Notes: a model not told the origin generated them from the sequence alone. 64,000 bases of DNA from an uncultured Prevotellaceae bacterium (GCA_900318535.1 ONKU01000014.1:1-64000), one strand, 5' to 3'; counted from the stretch's first letter, positions 1 through 10,830 are shown. Made by a program: numbers and translations.

Positions 1-120
1 TGGGGTCCACTTCCGTAACCGTGGATCGTTGTACAAATTCTTGCATTTGGCAATCTTTTTTTGCCTCTCGAATCTGTCAACTTTTTCTAGTTCAAGTCAC
101 ACACTATGATCTGATTTTTG

Positions 121-193
121 AGCGGTAAACGGGACTCGAACCCGCGGCCCTCAGCTTGGGAAGCTGATGCTCTACCAACTGAGCTACTACCGC
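121..193 (-). tRNA. tRNA-Gly (anticodon CCC)
   Basis: Read on the minus strand this folds as a full cloverleaf: acceptor arms GCGGTAG and TTACCGC (one G-U pair), D arm with AGTTGGTAGA, anticodon stem TCAGC/GCTGA around loop TTCCCAA, and a T arm with GGTTCGAGTCCC. Positions 34-36 are CCC, which decodes GGG glycine codons. The base after the acceptor is U, the usual glycine discriminator. CCA is not encoded, as is common in Bacteroidales. Confidence 0.95.
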
Positions 194-225
194 AATATTC
201 AGCCGTTTGATGGGCTGTTATCTTC

Positions 226-552
226 TTACGAGTTGGTCTGGTTGATGACTTCGGTGACACTGTCGCCGTCGGTCGTCTCATAATAGCGGACGGTCAAAGT
301 GTCATTGATGGACCAGGAGTCACGATGGTCACCCTCAAGATCAGGATAAGAGAATTCAAAGGTATCTTCACCGATCTTGAGATAAACACTGTTCATAGCG
401 CCATCAACTGCCACACCTGTAACTTCCTGTATCTCAAGCTGCTCGATGGAATCAGTCTTCTCTTCGGGTTGTACGTCTTGCTTCACCTCACCGGTGCAAG
501 ACATCATCGAGATGGCGGCAAGCACGCCAAACGCTATCAATAATTTCTTCAT
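226..552 (-). CDS. Small secreted lipoprotein of unknown function
   Basis: A 108-residue protein with a short basic start, a hydrophobic signal segment and a lipobox ending in Cys19 (ISMMSC), so it is expected to be lipidated and exported. The rest is acidic with no domain I recognise; the C-terminal part (TVRYYETTDG) suggests a small beta-rich fold. It lies just upstream of the tRNA on the same strand. Function unknown. Confidence 0.8.
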   Translation of the reverse strand: MKKLLIAFGVLAAISMMSCTGEVKQDVQPEEKTDSIEQLEIQEVTGVAVDGAMNSVYLKIGEDTFEFSYPDLEGDHRDSWSINDTLTVRYYETTDGDSVTEVINQTNS

Positions 553-657
553 CGTAATACTGAGTTAGGGTTTGTTTTACTGCTACAAAGATAGCGCTTT
601 TTTAATTACGAACACACATCATGTGCTTTTTTTCATTTTCAGGACCAGCCACTCAGA

Positions 658-1221
658 CTAGAACTTATAGCTGTCGGTGTCGAGGTTATCCATTTCCTCA
701 AAATCGGAAATCTCATCCTCGTCATATTCCTCGTCGCCATAGAACTCGCTCCTGTCAATGGCGTCGATATTGCTGGCATCAGGAATCTTGGGAATGGTGA
801 TGAACTCGGTGATGTCCACATTCTCGGCAGGCGGGTTGCCCACTTTGCGCTCACACAAGGGGTCATGCAGTGCCTTGCCAGGAACCACTTCTTTAAGTTT
901 GACTTTAAAGAAGCGCTCAGTCATGTAGTCGAACACGAACTTCATGCGCTGTCCTTCATCCTCAAGCAGTTCGTCAAGCTGTGTGTCGTCCATGATCCAG
1001 ATGTCCTGGTCGCTGTCACTGCCCATGTCCATGCAAGTGACCTCTTTCTCCTTATTCCACTCGTCATCGCAGATGTAGAAGGAGTCCATCTGTTCCTTTC
1101 CGTATCCTGCAGAATCAAGGATGATATTGCGCAACTGCATGAACGTTGCAGTTGAGTCGATGGCAATCTGAAGCTTGAAGTTATCGGCTTCGTCCGATAC
1201 TATGACAAATCTGTAAATCAT
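658..1221 (-). CDS. Plasmid pRiA4b ORF-3-like family protein
   Basis: The opening MIYRFVIVSDEADNF and the motif FVFDYMTERFFKVKL match the pRiA4b ORF-3-like family, a conserved but poorly understood cytoplasmic fold common in Bacteroidales. An upstream start at 1278 is possible, but family members begin at the internal ATG at 1221, which I chose. The C-terminal about 50 residues are very acidic (EEYDEDEISDFEEMD). Known family members have no established biochemical role. It stands alone between the lipoprotein and serine palmitoyltransferase genes. Confidence 0.75.
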   Translation of the reverse strand: MIYRFVIVSDEADNFKLQIAIDSTATFMQLRNIILDSAGYGKEQMDSFYICDDEWNKEKEVTCMDMGSDSDQDIWIMDDTQLDELLEDEGQRMKFVFDYMTERFFKVKLKEVVPGKALHDPLCERKVGNPPAENVDITEFITIPKIPDASNIDAIDRSEFYGDEEYDEDEISDFEEMDNLDTDSYKF

Positions 1222-1394
1222 ATCAGTATTATTCTCGGTTTGATGTTGCGAAATTACTAATACATTTTTATCAGACAAGTGTTTTTACAGTTTTTTTTTG
1301 AGAATCCACTGAAAAAACGGATATACCTGCATAATAAAACACGGAACCATGCCAGGGTTGACATGGTTCCACATTATATTATATAGTTCCTCGC

Positions 1395-2582
1395 TTAGGG
1401 TACAAGACCATAGCTGCGGAATACCTTCTGGATCTTCTCCAACGCAATGGCCACCTGCTCGTGGGTATGGGTAGCCATGAGGCTGAAGCGGATGAGTGTG
1501 TCGTTGGGAGCCACAGCTGGCGAAACGACCGGATTAACAAAGATACCCTCATTCAACAGATCACGAGTGATGGCAAACGTCTTGTTGTTGTCACGGATGA
1601 ACAGGGGAATGATGGGAGTTTCGGTGTGGCCGATCTCACAACCCATATCACGGAATCCCTGCAGTGCCTCATGGGTGATTTTCCACAAGTGCTCCTGACG
1701 CTCGGGCTCAGCGATAAGGATATCAATGGCCTTCATTGCAGCAGCCGTCGATGCAGGAGTGATGCTGGCAGTGAAGATGTAACTGCGTGAATGGTGACGC
1801 AGGTAGTTGGTGATCGTCTTGCTGGTAGCGATGAAACCGCCCAACGATGCAATCGACTTGGAGAAGGTGCCCATGATGAGGTCCACCTCGTCGCGCAGGC
1901 CAAAGTGATCGCACACGCCGCGACCGCCCTCACCGAAGACGCCGATGCCATGAGCCTCGTCAACCATGATGTTGGCATTGTACTTGTGGGCCAGATCCAC
2001 GATGTCGGGGAGCTTGCACACGTCGCCCTCCATCGAGAAGACACCGTCGGTGACGATAAGCTTGACGCGGTCAGGCTCGCACTTCTTGAGCTGCGCTTCA
2101 AGCGAGGCCATATCGTTGTGCTTGTACTTCAAGGAGTTGGAGAACGAGAGACGACGTCCCTCGATGATCGAGGCATGGTCCTGCTCATCCCACAGGATGT
2201 AGTCATCCCTGCCGGTAAGGGTGGAAATGACGCCTAGATTAACACCGAAACCGGTACTGTAAATCATCGCATCCTCCTTGCCCTCATACTCGGCAAGCTT
2301 GCGCTCAAGCTGCTTGTGCAGGTCGAGAGTACCGTTAAGGAAAGGCGAACCGGCACATCCGGTGCCGTATTTCTCGGTGGCCTCGATTGCGGCTTGCTTG
2401 ATGCGCTCATCGTTTACCAGGCCTGAGTAGCAGTTGGAGCCGAACATGAGCACCTTCTTGCCATTCATGATGACCTCGGTGTCCTGTTCGCTGGAGATAG
2501 CTCGGAAATAAGGATAGATGCCGGCAGCTTTGGCTTTCTGCGGCTCATCATATCGAGCTAACTTATTCTCTAATAAGTTCAT
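1395..2582 (-). CDS. spt: Serine palmitoyltransferase, PLP-dependent (sphingolipid synthesis)
   Basis: An alpha-oxoamine synthase that joins serine and an acyl-CoA to form 3-ketodihydrosphingosine, the first step of Bacteroidales sphingolipid synthesis. Visible signatures are MFGSNCYSGL near the start, DEQDHASIIEGRR, VDEAHGIGVFGEGGRGV (cofactor Asp) and GTFSKSIASLGG, whose lysine (codon 1857-1859) binds PLP. The pattern is closer to the Bacteroides Spt enzyme than to BioF or Kbl, and no biotin or threonine-degradation genes are near. An ATG at 2627 would add 15 residues; the family starts at the ATG at 2582 (MNLLENKLARYD). Alternative: glycine C-acetyltransferase. Confidence 0.8.
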   Translation of the reverse strand: MNLLENKLARYDEPQKAKAAGIYPYFRAISSEQDTEVIMNGKKVLMFGSNCYSGLVNDERIKQAAIEATEKYGTGCAGSPFLNGTLDLHKQLERKLAEYEGKEDAMIYSTGFGVNLGVISTLTGRDDYILWDEQDHASIIEGRRLSFSNSLKYKHNDMASLEAQLKKCEPDRVKLIVTDGVFSMEGDVCKLPDIVDLAHKYNANIMVDEAHGIGVFGEGGRGVCDHFGLRDEVDLIMGTFSKSIASLGGFIATSKTITNYLRHHSRSYIFTASITPASTAAAMKAIDILIAEPERQEHLWKITHEALQGFRDMGCEIGHTETPIIPLFIRDNNKTFAITRDLLNEGIFVNPVVSPAVAPNDTLIRFSLMATHTHEQVAIALEKIQKVFRSYGLVP

Positions 2583-2654
2583 AAACAAATGTTTAATTTC
2601 TTGATTTGCCGCCATTGAATGATTCAACAGACGACCTCACATTATAATTGGCTG

Positions 2655-2662
2655 CAAATATA
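2655..2662 (-). promoter_or_regulatory. -7 element of spt promoter
   Basis: On the minus strand the sequence is TATATTTG, matching the Bacteroidetes -7 consensus TAnnTTTG. Transcription would start near 2648. I see no clear -33 TTTG at the right spacing. Confidence 0.5.
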
Positions 2663-2822
2663 TAAAAATAATCTTTAACGAAATGTTAAAAAGATGGCAA
2701 AAAGTGACAAAAAAGCTATAAGAAAGACATGTAACCCGCTATTCCGCATAGCATAATGCCCTGTTAATAATTTTTAAAACGACTATATCTTAAAACATCA
2801 ACAGGACAGATGCTGACAACGG

Positions 2823-3008
2823 TCAGTTACGGTCAATGTCGTCCATATCTATCTCGGCATTATGCATGAGATCATAATCCGAGAATTCCACGCCGTCGAA
2901 TTCGCCATCCTCAAACATCATGTAGTCCTGTCGCAGGCATCCCGTCAACATCATTGAGAAGACAGTTGCCAGGACAAGCACCGCAAAATATCTATAATAC
3001 CGTTTCAT
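2823..3008 (-). CDS. Tiny acidic lipoprotein
   Basis: About 61 residues from the ATG at 3008 (MKRYYRYF). A hydrophobic segment leads into a lipobox (MMLTGC), followed by about 35 residues rich in Asp and Glu. A minus-strand -7 element TATATTTG lies at 3037-3044, placing the transcript start close to the upstream ATG at 3026, so the start at 3008 is preferred. Small acidic lipoproteins like this are frequent in Bacteroidales; no function can be assigned. Confidence 0.65.
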   Translation of the reverse strand: MKRYYRYFAVLVLATVFSMMLTGCLRQDYMMFEDGEFDGVEFSDYDLMHNAEIDMDDIDRN

Positions 3009-3111
3009 ATATACACTGAATCTCAATATTCAAGCGCAAATATAACAAAAAATTGAATGTCAAGTGCATGATTCCAGTTTTTTTCAGTAATTTAGCGCAT
3101 TAAAATCATAA

Positions 3112-5130
<2,019 letters not shown>

Positions 5131-5137
5131 TCGAACG

Positions 5138-5737
5138 ATGATGAAGAGACTGTTAACCGCTTTGATGATAATGACTTACTGCCTGATGATTCAAGGTCAA
5201 GAGGTTGAAGGCTTTGTGACAGGACTGCTGGAACAATACCCCAAGGCCCGGTTGCTGGACATCTACAAGTCTTGTTTCCAAGACTATATGGGTGCTGAGC
5301 ACCTCGTGGGCGACACGGCAAGCGCCCGAGCCTATCTGGAGCAGGAACTGGCCGAAACCCGCGACAAGGAACTGATGCCATGGTACTATGAGCCATGCGG
5401 CATCAACGGGCAGCATGTGAGAGTGAGCATGAAGGCCGTTCATGACGGAATCCTCTCGGCTGACGAGCTGCTGCAAGCATTCGTGAACAGCGCTAATGCT
5501 GAAAGGCCCACTGTTGAGCAATGGACCGGAATATGGCATGCGATGGCCAAAATAATTGACCAAATGGGACTCAATCTGCCCTATTACGAGCAGGACCGTC
5601 AATTCATTGAGCAAGTGCTTGCTCAAGGCAGATATGCCATCAGTCACTCGCCCGACTACCGCGAGGCCTATACACCCCATTACCGCATCGTCTCCAGGGA
5701 AATCTTTGAGCGGGAAATCAAGCCCCTGCTCCCCTAG
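5138..5737 (+). CDS. Secreted conserved protein of unknown function
   Basis: A 199-residue protein with an N-terminal signal peptide (MMKRLLTALMIMTYCLMIQGQ). The mature part has conserved-looking blocks such as YPKARLLDIYKSCFQDYMGAEHLVGD (part of it), WYYEPCGING and a closing YTPHYRIV. I do not recognise the family. It follows ligA by seven bases and probably shares its transcript; a strong hairpin lies just downstream. There is no evidence that it acts with DNA ligase. Confidence 0.75.
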   Translation: MMKRLLTALMIMTYCLMIQGQEVEGFVTGLLEQYPKARLLDIYKSCFQDYMGAEHLVGDTASARAYLEQELAETRDKELMPWYYEPCGINGQHVRVSMKAVHDGILSADELLQAFVNSANAERPTVEQWTGIWHAMAKIIDQMGLNLPYYEQDRQFIEQVLAQGRYAISHSPDYREAYTPHYRIVSREIFEREIKPLLP

Positions 5738-5766
5738 CCCTGTCGTTATTGACTGATAAACAGATC

Positions 5767-5803
5767 GCGCCCCGCTGAGTCGCCGGTTGGACTCGCGGGG
5801 CGC
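5767..5803 (+). terminator. GC-rich stem-loop after the ligA pair
   Basis: GCGCCCCGC plus GAGTC pairs with GACTC plus GCGGGGCGC around an 8-base loop, with one bulged T. There is no U-run after it, so it may be a 3'-end-stabilising hairpin rather than a simple intrinsic terminator. Confidence 0.5.
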
Positions 5804-5872
5804 ACGGCTTGTGTTGCTCATCATGAGCTATCATCTATTACCGGCTTTCCAAACAAATGATGCAATTAACTA

Positions 5873-6478
5873 TCAGCGGTGCTTCTTGTCTCGGTAAGGC
5901 AGAATCTCGCCATAGATGGTAATAGTGGGTCCACCCGTGATCGTGGCCACGGCACGCTTGCTGTTGTTGAACAGGGTGATGAACACATCGGCATTGACAG
6001 TGCCGCTGACGATTGAGAACTGGTAATGTACATCACCATTGTCGTCATAGGTCATGCGCTGCTTGCGCACTTCGCCTTTGCCAGTCCATCCACCCAGTCC
6101 ATTAGAACCTGAATAACCCGTATTCAGGGCAAACTGGATGATGCCATCGGTGCCCTGGACCAAGACAAAATTGGAGTTCCTGTTGATGTCATAGTGACGA
6201 TATCCCATGTTACCGATCTGGATGTTGTCGGCGACAAGGACAAAGTATCCGCGACGCAGGGAGTTGGAGGCCTTGGCATAAGCCACTTCGTCGTTCATTT
6301 CCCTGAGCTTTTTCTCACGCTCCTTGATTTCTTGCTCGGTTTCCTGGACGGGTTGTGCGGGTGTAATCATTTCGAGTTGCACATCACTGGTCTCGATGTC
6401 CACCTCATTGGCATCCTGTGCCGATGCACAGAATCCCATGGCAACGGTTGCGCTTAGCGCTAATAGTAATCTTTTCAT
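5873..6478 (-). CDS. DUF4251 secreted protein
   Basis: A 201-residue protein with a signal peptide ending near CASAQ, then an acidic helical linker (EREKKLREMNDEVAYAKA) and a C-terminal domain with the DUF4251 pattern: GYFVLVADNIQIG, NSNFVLVQGTDGIIQFALNTG, GLGGWTGKG. The family is restricted to Bacteroidota and is predicted to be periplasmic or surface-exposed; its function is unknown. It is convergent with the preceding gene. Confidence 0.8.
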   Translation of the reverse strand: MKRLLLALSATVAMGFCASAQDANEVDIETSDVQLEMITPAQPVQETEQEIKEREKKLREMNDEVAYAKASNSLRRGYFVLVADNIQIGNMGYRHYDINRNSNFVLVQGTDGIIQFALNTGYSGSNGLGGWTGKGEVRKQRMTYDDNGDVHYQFSIVSGTVNADVFITLFNNSKRAVATITGGPTITIYGEILPYRDKKHR

Positions 6479-6565
6479 TGTAGGGTTTTATTTATTCTTA
6501 TCTGTTCTTTAGACACATTTCGGGCATTTTTGTTTAATTTTGCATGTCAAAAAAAAATCGAAACA

Positions 6566-7426
6566 ATGGAAAGAAGACTCAACATAAGACTGAGCAGACG
6601 TCTATTGCTGCTGTTGTGCCTGATGCTTTTGGGAGTTATCGCCACATCCATACTATTATTATTTGTGCCCGACGGCAATTTGTTCGCGATGCTGACGATG
6701 CAGGATATCCTTGCCTTTATCCTGCCCGCCGTTGTGGCAATGGCGATAATCTACCGCCGTCCCCTCCACGTCATGGGGCTTGACCGGGCGCCATCGTGGC
6801 TTGCAATCGCCATTGTCATCGTGTTTTATATCATCTCGCTACCTGCCATGAACTGGCTGGTGGAGATGAACAAAGCCATGTCACTTCCCTCGTGGATGGC
6901 AGGCATCGAGCAGGCCATGCGGACTGCTGAGGACAGTGCGGCCGAAGTCACCCGTCAGATGCTCAACATCAACAGCGTGGGGCAACTCATCCTGTGCGTG
7001 CTCGTCGTTGGCGTGATGGCCGGATTGAGCGAGGAGATGCTATTTCGCGGCGCCATGTTGCGCACGATGCAGGACAGCCGGTTGGGCAATCATGCCGTGG
7101 TATGGATCACAGCTATCCTGTTCAGTGCCTTCCACATGCAGTTCTACGGTTTCGTCCCCCGCATGCTGTTAGGTGTGTGGCTGGGCTACCTGTTTGTGTG
7201 GACGGGAAGCCTGTGGGTTCCCATCATCGCCCATACCCTTAACAACAGCACCGTGGTGCTGATGAGCTACCTTTCCAACAAGGGTGTCATCCCCGAAGGC
7301 TTTGGCGACAACCTGGGCCTTCCTGCCGCCGGTTCATTTCCCTGGCTAGCCACATGCAGCCTCATCGCCAGCCTCGCTTTGGCCATTAGCGTCCATGCCT
7401 TTTACACCTCACGTCGCAAAGCCTAA
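6566..7426 (+). CDS. CPBP-family intramembrane protease
   Basis: A multi-pass membrane protein of about 286 residues with the CPBP (Abi/CAAX-protease-like) motif GLSEEMLFRGAML, then FSAFHMQF and HTLNNST, which supply the Glu-Glu-xxx-Arg, His and His/Asn active-site positions. Such proteins cleave or process membrane substrates; the target here is unknown. I chose the ATG at 6566 rather than 6530 because a -7-like element (TAATTTTG, about 6536-6543) overlaps the upstream reading, so transcription should begin after it. Confidence 0.85.
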   Translation: MERRLNIRLSRRLLLLLCLMLLGVIATSILLLFVPDGNLFAMLTMQDILAFILPAVVAMAIIYRRPLHVMGLDRAPSWLAIAIVIVFYIISLPAMNWLVEMNKAMSLPSWMAGIEQAMRTAEDSAAEVTRQMLNINSVGQLILCVLVVGVMAGLSEEMLFRGAMLRTMQDSRLGNHAVVWITAILFSAFHMQFYGFVPRMLLGVWLGYLFVWTGSLWVPIIAHTLNNSTVVLMSYLSNKGVIPEGFGDNLGLPAAGSFPWLATCSLIASLALAISVHAFYTSRRKA

Positions 7427-7502
7427 CACCTAAGAGGTGCTTGCCTCGCCTTTTTTTCGCCTAAATTACTTTGTACAATTTCTATTATTTCTGGTAAATC
7501 GC

Positions 7503-7510
7503 TAATTTTG
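7503..7510 (+). promoter_or_regulatory. -7 element for the dockerin/FISUMP gene
   Basis: TAATTTTG followed by C matches the Bacteroidetes -7 box. It lies inside the first codons of the longest possible reading frame, which supports the start codon at 7559. Confidence 0.5.
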
Positions 7511-7558
7511 CAGGCGAAAAACCAGATAAACCAACTAAATCGAAAAATCGAAAACACA

Positions 7559-8428
7559 ATGAAAAAAAATCTTGTTTCGCTCGTTCTGTTGCTGGGAGCA
7601 CTGATGCTACCTGCCGCAGTACATGCTCAAAACATCTACGGTGACGTGAACGGTGACCTAGAGGTCAATATCGCTGATGTTAACGCCGTCATCGACATCA
7701 TCTTGACCGATAGTGGTAATCTCACGGCTGGCGAAGTAAACGGTGACCATGAAGTAAACATTGCAGACGTGAACACGATCATCAGTATCATCCTTAGTGG
7801 CCCTGCTCCCGATCTTGAACACGACTATGTTGACTTGGGCCTGCCCAGCGGCACGTTGTGGGCCACGCGCAACGTGGGAGCCAGTGCCCCCGAGGAATAC
7901 GGCGACTACTTTGCATGGGGAGAGACGGAACCCAAGAATTGCTACGACTGGTCCACCTACAAGTGGTGCAACGGCTCTATGACTAAACTGACGAAATACT
8001 GCTTGTACAGTTACTATGGCTACAATGACTTTGTGGACGACAAGACCGAGCTGGATCCGGCCGACGATGCCGCATGCGCTCATTATCCGGGTGGCCGCAT
8101 GCCGTCGTTGGAGCAGATAAAGGAGTTGATCGACAGTTGCACTTGGACATGGAGTCAACGCAATGGCGTGCGTGGTGCGTTGGCGACTGGTCCCAATGGT
8201 AACACCATGTTCTTGCCCTTAGCGGGCTATCGCAGTGACATTGCGCTCGTCTCCACGGGCGGGCTAGGCTTTTATTGGTCGCGCACGCTCAACTTAATCG
8301 GCGGCTCGCAGCTCGCCAACCACATGACCATTACCGACTGGCACACTTTTGAGGTATGGGCCTACTGGGACAAAATAGACCGCGCATGTGGCCTCACCGT
8401 ACGTGCTGTGCTCTTCTCACAGAATTAG
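7559..8428 (+). CDS. Secreted protein: dockerin-like repeats plus FISUMP-type domain
   Basis: About 289 residues from the ATG at 7559 (MKKNLVSLVLLLGA), which gives a clean signal peptide. Residues about 28-80 hold two calcium-binding dockerin-type repeats (GDVNGDLEVNIADVNAVIDI and GEVNGDHEVNIADVNTIISI, each with D/N-x-N/D-G-D positions). The C-terminal domain (VDLGLPSGTLWATRNVG, YFAWGETEPK, GGRMPSLEQIKEL) is a Fibrobacter-succinogenes-major-paralogous-type module common in surface proteins of gut Bacteroidales. No cohesin is visible nearby, so the dockerin partner is unknown. Confidence 0.8.
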   Translation: MKKNLVSLVLLLGALMLPAAVHAQNIYGDVNGDLEVNIADVNAVIDIILTDSGNLTAGEVNGDHEVNIADVNTIISIILSGPAPDLEHDYVDLGLPSGTLWATRNVGASAPEEYGDYFAWGETEPKNCYDWSTYKWCNGSMTKLTKYCLYSYYGYNDFVDDKTELDPADDAACAHYPGGRMPSLEQIKELIDSCTWTWSQRNGVRGALATGPNGNTMFLPLAGYRSDIALVSTGGLGFYWSRTLNLIGGSQLANHMTITDWHTFEVWAYWDKIDRACGLTVRAVLFSQN

Positions 8429-8493
8429 CACCCTTTTCTGTCTTGATACGCAAGAACTCTCTACCGCCAACTGTCGGTAACAGGTAAGATACT

Positions 8494-8525
8494 AAATGAC
8501 GGCATCACGATGCCGTCATTTGTTT
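8494..8525 (+). terminator. Intrinsic terminator after the dockerin gene
   Basis: A perfect 12-bp stem (AAATGACGGCAT / ATGCCGTCATTT) with a 4-base loop CACG, followed by GTTTT. Confidence 0.8.
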
Positions 8526-8917
8526 TAAGCTACACATTTTGCCGCATTGACGGTTTCAAAGTAGAGTGGTTCGTCGAAGTTGTCGAGTGGGCATCGCCCG
8601 GGAAAGTGCTCGAAGTTGTTGGCCACGAATAATCAACAGCCAGGTGCCTCCTTCTAAATCACAAAGTTCCTCTTCGAGGCACTTGCTATGTTCTACTCAT
8701 GGACCAAGCAGCGAACCTCTCCGAGGTTCTTGCATGGTCTTTCTCATTGAAATCGGTTCTTCGAACCGCTAACATCTTCGATGTTTTCCCCGGACACCCT
8801 AATGATTCTAAACCATGTCTTAAAAATACCTCCCGCAAGTGAACACAGTTGCCATGCGCAACTGTTATTTAATAAATAATTTGTGGGGGAAATGTTGGTT
8901 TGTTGAGGAAAAAGGAT
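8526..8917. other. Gene-poor spacer before sppA
   Basis: No reading frame here looks like a gene; the 68-residue frame at 8566-8772 is rich in Ser and Arg with no recognisable motif. The stretch holds a 10-base direct repeat TCGAAGTTGT (8574-8583, 8610-8619), the hairpin array described separately, and a hairpin with ACAGTTGC / GCAACTGT arms near 8844-8864. It could be a decayed element or encode structured RNA. Confidence 0.45.
8644..8785. repeat. Array of short perfect hairpins with 3-base loops
   Basis: Four perfect inverted repeats each have a 3-base loop: CCTC-TTC-GAGG (8669-8679), GAACCTC-TCC-GAGGTTC (8713-8729), CGGTTC-TTC-GAACCG (8754-8768) and AACATC-TTC-GATGTT (8771-8785). GTGCCTC (8644) also pairs with GAGGCAC (8676-8682). 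On the minus strand the loops read GAA or GGA closed by C-G, a geometry known to form unusually stable mini-hairpins. The shared design despite differing stems suggests a related origin. Confidence 0.7.
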
Positions 8918-8925
8918 TACTTTTG
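8918..8925 (+). promoter_or_regulatory. -7 element of sppA promoter
   Basis: TACTTTTG fits TAnnTTTG. The predicted leader to the sppA ATG is about 100 bases. Confidence 0.45.
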
Positions 8926-9030
8926 TAGGTTAGAGTAATGCGGACTGGCGACTTGTAGCCGTCGGGATGTCAGCAATGGTTTGACGCATAGACATTTAGA
9001 AACAACAAAACATTAAAATACTATACTGTT

Positions 9031-10830
9031 ATGATGAAGAAATTTATCCTTATCGTTTGCGGCTCGTTTGTTGGCGCATTCTTGGCTTTCCTGTTCTTTA
9101 TGTTTGCCGCCATGATGATGAGTATCGGCATCATGGGGGCTATGGGTTCAATGGGCAGCAAGAAGAGCGTGAATGTTTCCAAGCACTCTATCCTCAAACT
9201 TGATTTGGGCACCAGCATCGAAGAGCGAGGCGGTGATGAACCCATTGACATGATGTCACTGATGCAGGGTCAAGGCTTGCCTTCATCCTTGGGATTGAAC
9301 ACCGTGGTGTCGGCCATCGAAAAGGCCGCTAAAGACGACAAGGTGGATGGTATTTATATCGAGTGTAACGGTGTGAGTGCAGCTCCTGCCACCCTCGAGA
9401 AGGTACGCAGGGCTCTCAAGCAGTTCAAGAAGAGCGGCAAGTGGATTGCCGCCTACGGTCACGAAGGCATCAACCAGGCCGACTATTATCTGGCCAGTGT
9501 TGCCGACAGCATCTACCTGAACCCTGTAGGGGCTGTTGACCTGCATGGCTTGGGTGGCATGACGCCATATATGAAAAAGCTGTTTGACAAGGTGGGCATC
9601 GAGATGCAGATTGTGCGCGTGGGCACGTTCAAGAGTGCCGTTGAGCCCTACATGCTCGACGACATGAGCGATGCCAACCGCTTGCAGACGGAGCACTACC
9701 TGGGCATCATTTGGAACGAGATGCGCGACAGCATCGCTGCAGACCGCAAACTGCAATCGGCCGCGCTGAACACATTATGTGACAGCGTTGTGGTCACCTT
9801 CAAGGCTGACCGTTTGCTGAAAGAAAAGCTGGTGGATAAGCTGGTTTACCGCAACCAGATGGAAGATATCCTGCGTGCCCGCACCAAGGTGGATAAAAAA
9901 GACGACCTGAACTACGTGAGTCCTGATGACCTGGCCGACGACCTTGAGGCCAGCGCCAGCGGTGACCACATCGCCGTGGTCTATGCCGTGGGTGAGATTG
10001 ACGGCAGCCCAAGCATGGGCTCGACCGAAGAGGGCATCAACAGTGACAAGCTGTGCGAGACCATTCTCAAACTCAAGGACGACGACAATGTCAAGGGCAT
10101 GGTCTTCAGGGTGAACTCGCCGGGCGGCAGCGCCTTTGGCAGCGAGCAGATCTGGAAGGCCGTCATTGACTTCAAGGCTGCCGGCAAACCTGTAGCCGTG
10201 TCGATGGGTGATTATGCCGCATCGGGTGGTTACTACATCTCATGCTGTGCTGACCGCATCTTTGCCGAGCGCACCACTATCACGGGCTCCATCGGTATCT
10301 TTGGCATGATACCTTGTGCCAGCGAATTGATTGAGAACAAGTTGGGTGTCCACATGGCATCGGTCAAGACCAACGAGAATGCTGACATGACCGGTGTATA
10401 CAAGAAACTCACCCCAGCCCAAACAGCCGCTTTACAGAACATGATCAACGAAGGCTACGAGCTGTTCACCAAGCGCTGCGCCGACGGCCGCCACGTGACG
10501 CAAGACTCCATCAAGCAGATTGCCGAGGGTCGCGTGTGGGACGGCATTACAGCCAAGCAGATTGGCCTGGTAGATGAGTTTGGCGGCATCGCCGAGGCCG
10601 TGGCATGGGTAGCTAACAAGGCTAAGCTGGGCAAAGAGCCCAAGACCCAGAACTACCCCGCCCTCGAGGATCCCTTCATGTCGCTGCTCGACAAGTATAT
10701 GGTTGCTCGTTACGAGTCCCGCCTGCAAGGCGAGATGGGCCTGCTGTATGACTGGCACAAGCAACTGCAGCGCATTCTGGGCCGCGATCGGGTACTGTGC
10801 CTGATGCCTGAGGAGAAAATTTATTTCTAA
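9031..10830 (+). CDS. sppA: Signal peptide peptidase SppA, 67K type
   Basis: A 599-residue membrane-anchored serine protease that degrades leftover signal peptides and membrane fragments. One N-terminal transmembrane segment (residues about 5-30, rich in Met and Ala) is followed by the two tandem SppA/ClpP-fold halves. The catalytic lysine is Lys201 (GTFKSAVEPYM) and the nucleophile is Ser398 (DYAASGGYYIS), placed as in the E. coli enzyme. It opens a plus-strand run with lpxK. Confidence 0.95.
   Translation: MMKKFILIVCGSFVGAFLAFLFFMFAAMMMSIGIMGAMGSMGSKKSVNVSKHSILKLDLGTSIEERGGDEPIDMMSLMQGQGLPSSLGLNTVVSAIEKAAKDDKVDGIYIECNGVSAAPATLEKVRRALKQFKKSGKWIAAYGHEGINQADYYLASVADSIYLNPVGAVDLHGLGGMTPYMKKLFDKVGIEMQIVRVGTFKSAVEPYMLDDMSDANRLQTEHYLGIIWNEMRDSIAADRKLQSAALNTLCDSVVVTFKADRLLKEKLVDKLVYRNQMEDILRARTKVDKKDDLNYVSPDDLADDLEASASGDHIAVVYAVGEIDGSPSMGSTEEGINSDKLCETILKLKDDDNVKGMVFRVNSPGGSAFGSEQIWKAVIDFKAAGKPVAVSMGDYAASGGYYISCCADRIFAERTTITGSIGIFGMIPCASELIENKLGVHMASVKTNENADMTGVYKKLTPAQTAALQNMINEGYELFTKRCADGRHVTQDSIKQIAEGRVWDGITAKQIGLVDEFGGIAEAVAWVANKAKLGKEPKTQNYPALEDPFMSLLDKYMVARYESRLQGEMGLLYDWHKQLQRILGRDRVLCLMPEEKIYF

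Noticed and set aside
1-120. Possible partial gene on the minus strand running off the window start (for example an ATG at 44-46)
   Set aside because: Only about 45 bases are visible in any of the candidate frames, and none gives a recognisable motif. It could equally be 3' sequence of another gene or spacer beside the tRNA.
87-281. 64-codon frame on the minus strand across the tRNA
   Set aside because: It reads through the tRNA gene and has no protein-like composition; it is a shadow.
8566-8772. 68-codon frame in the gene-free stretch
   Set aside because: Ser/Arg-rich, without motif or signal, and it crosses the hairpin array; better explained as spacer.
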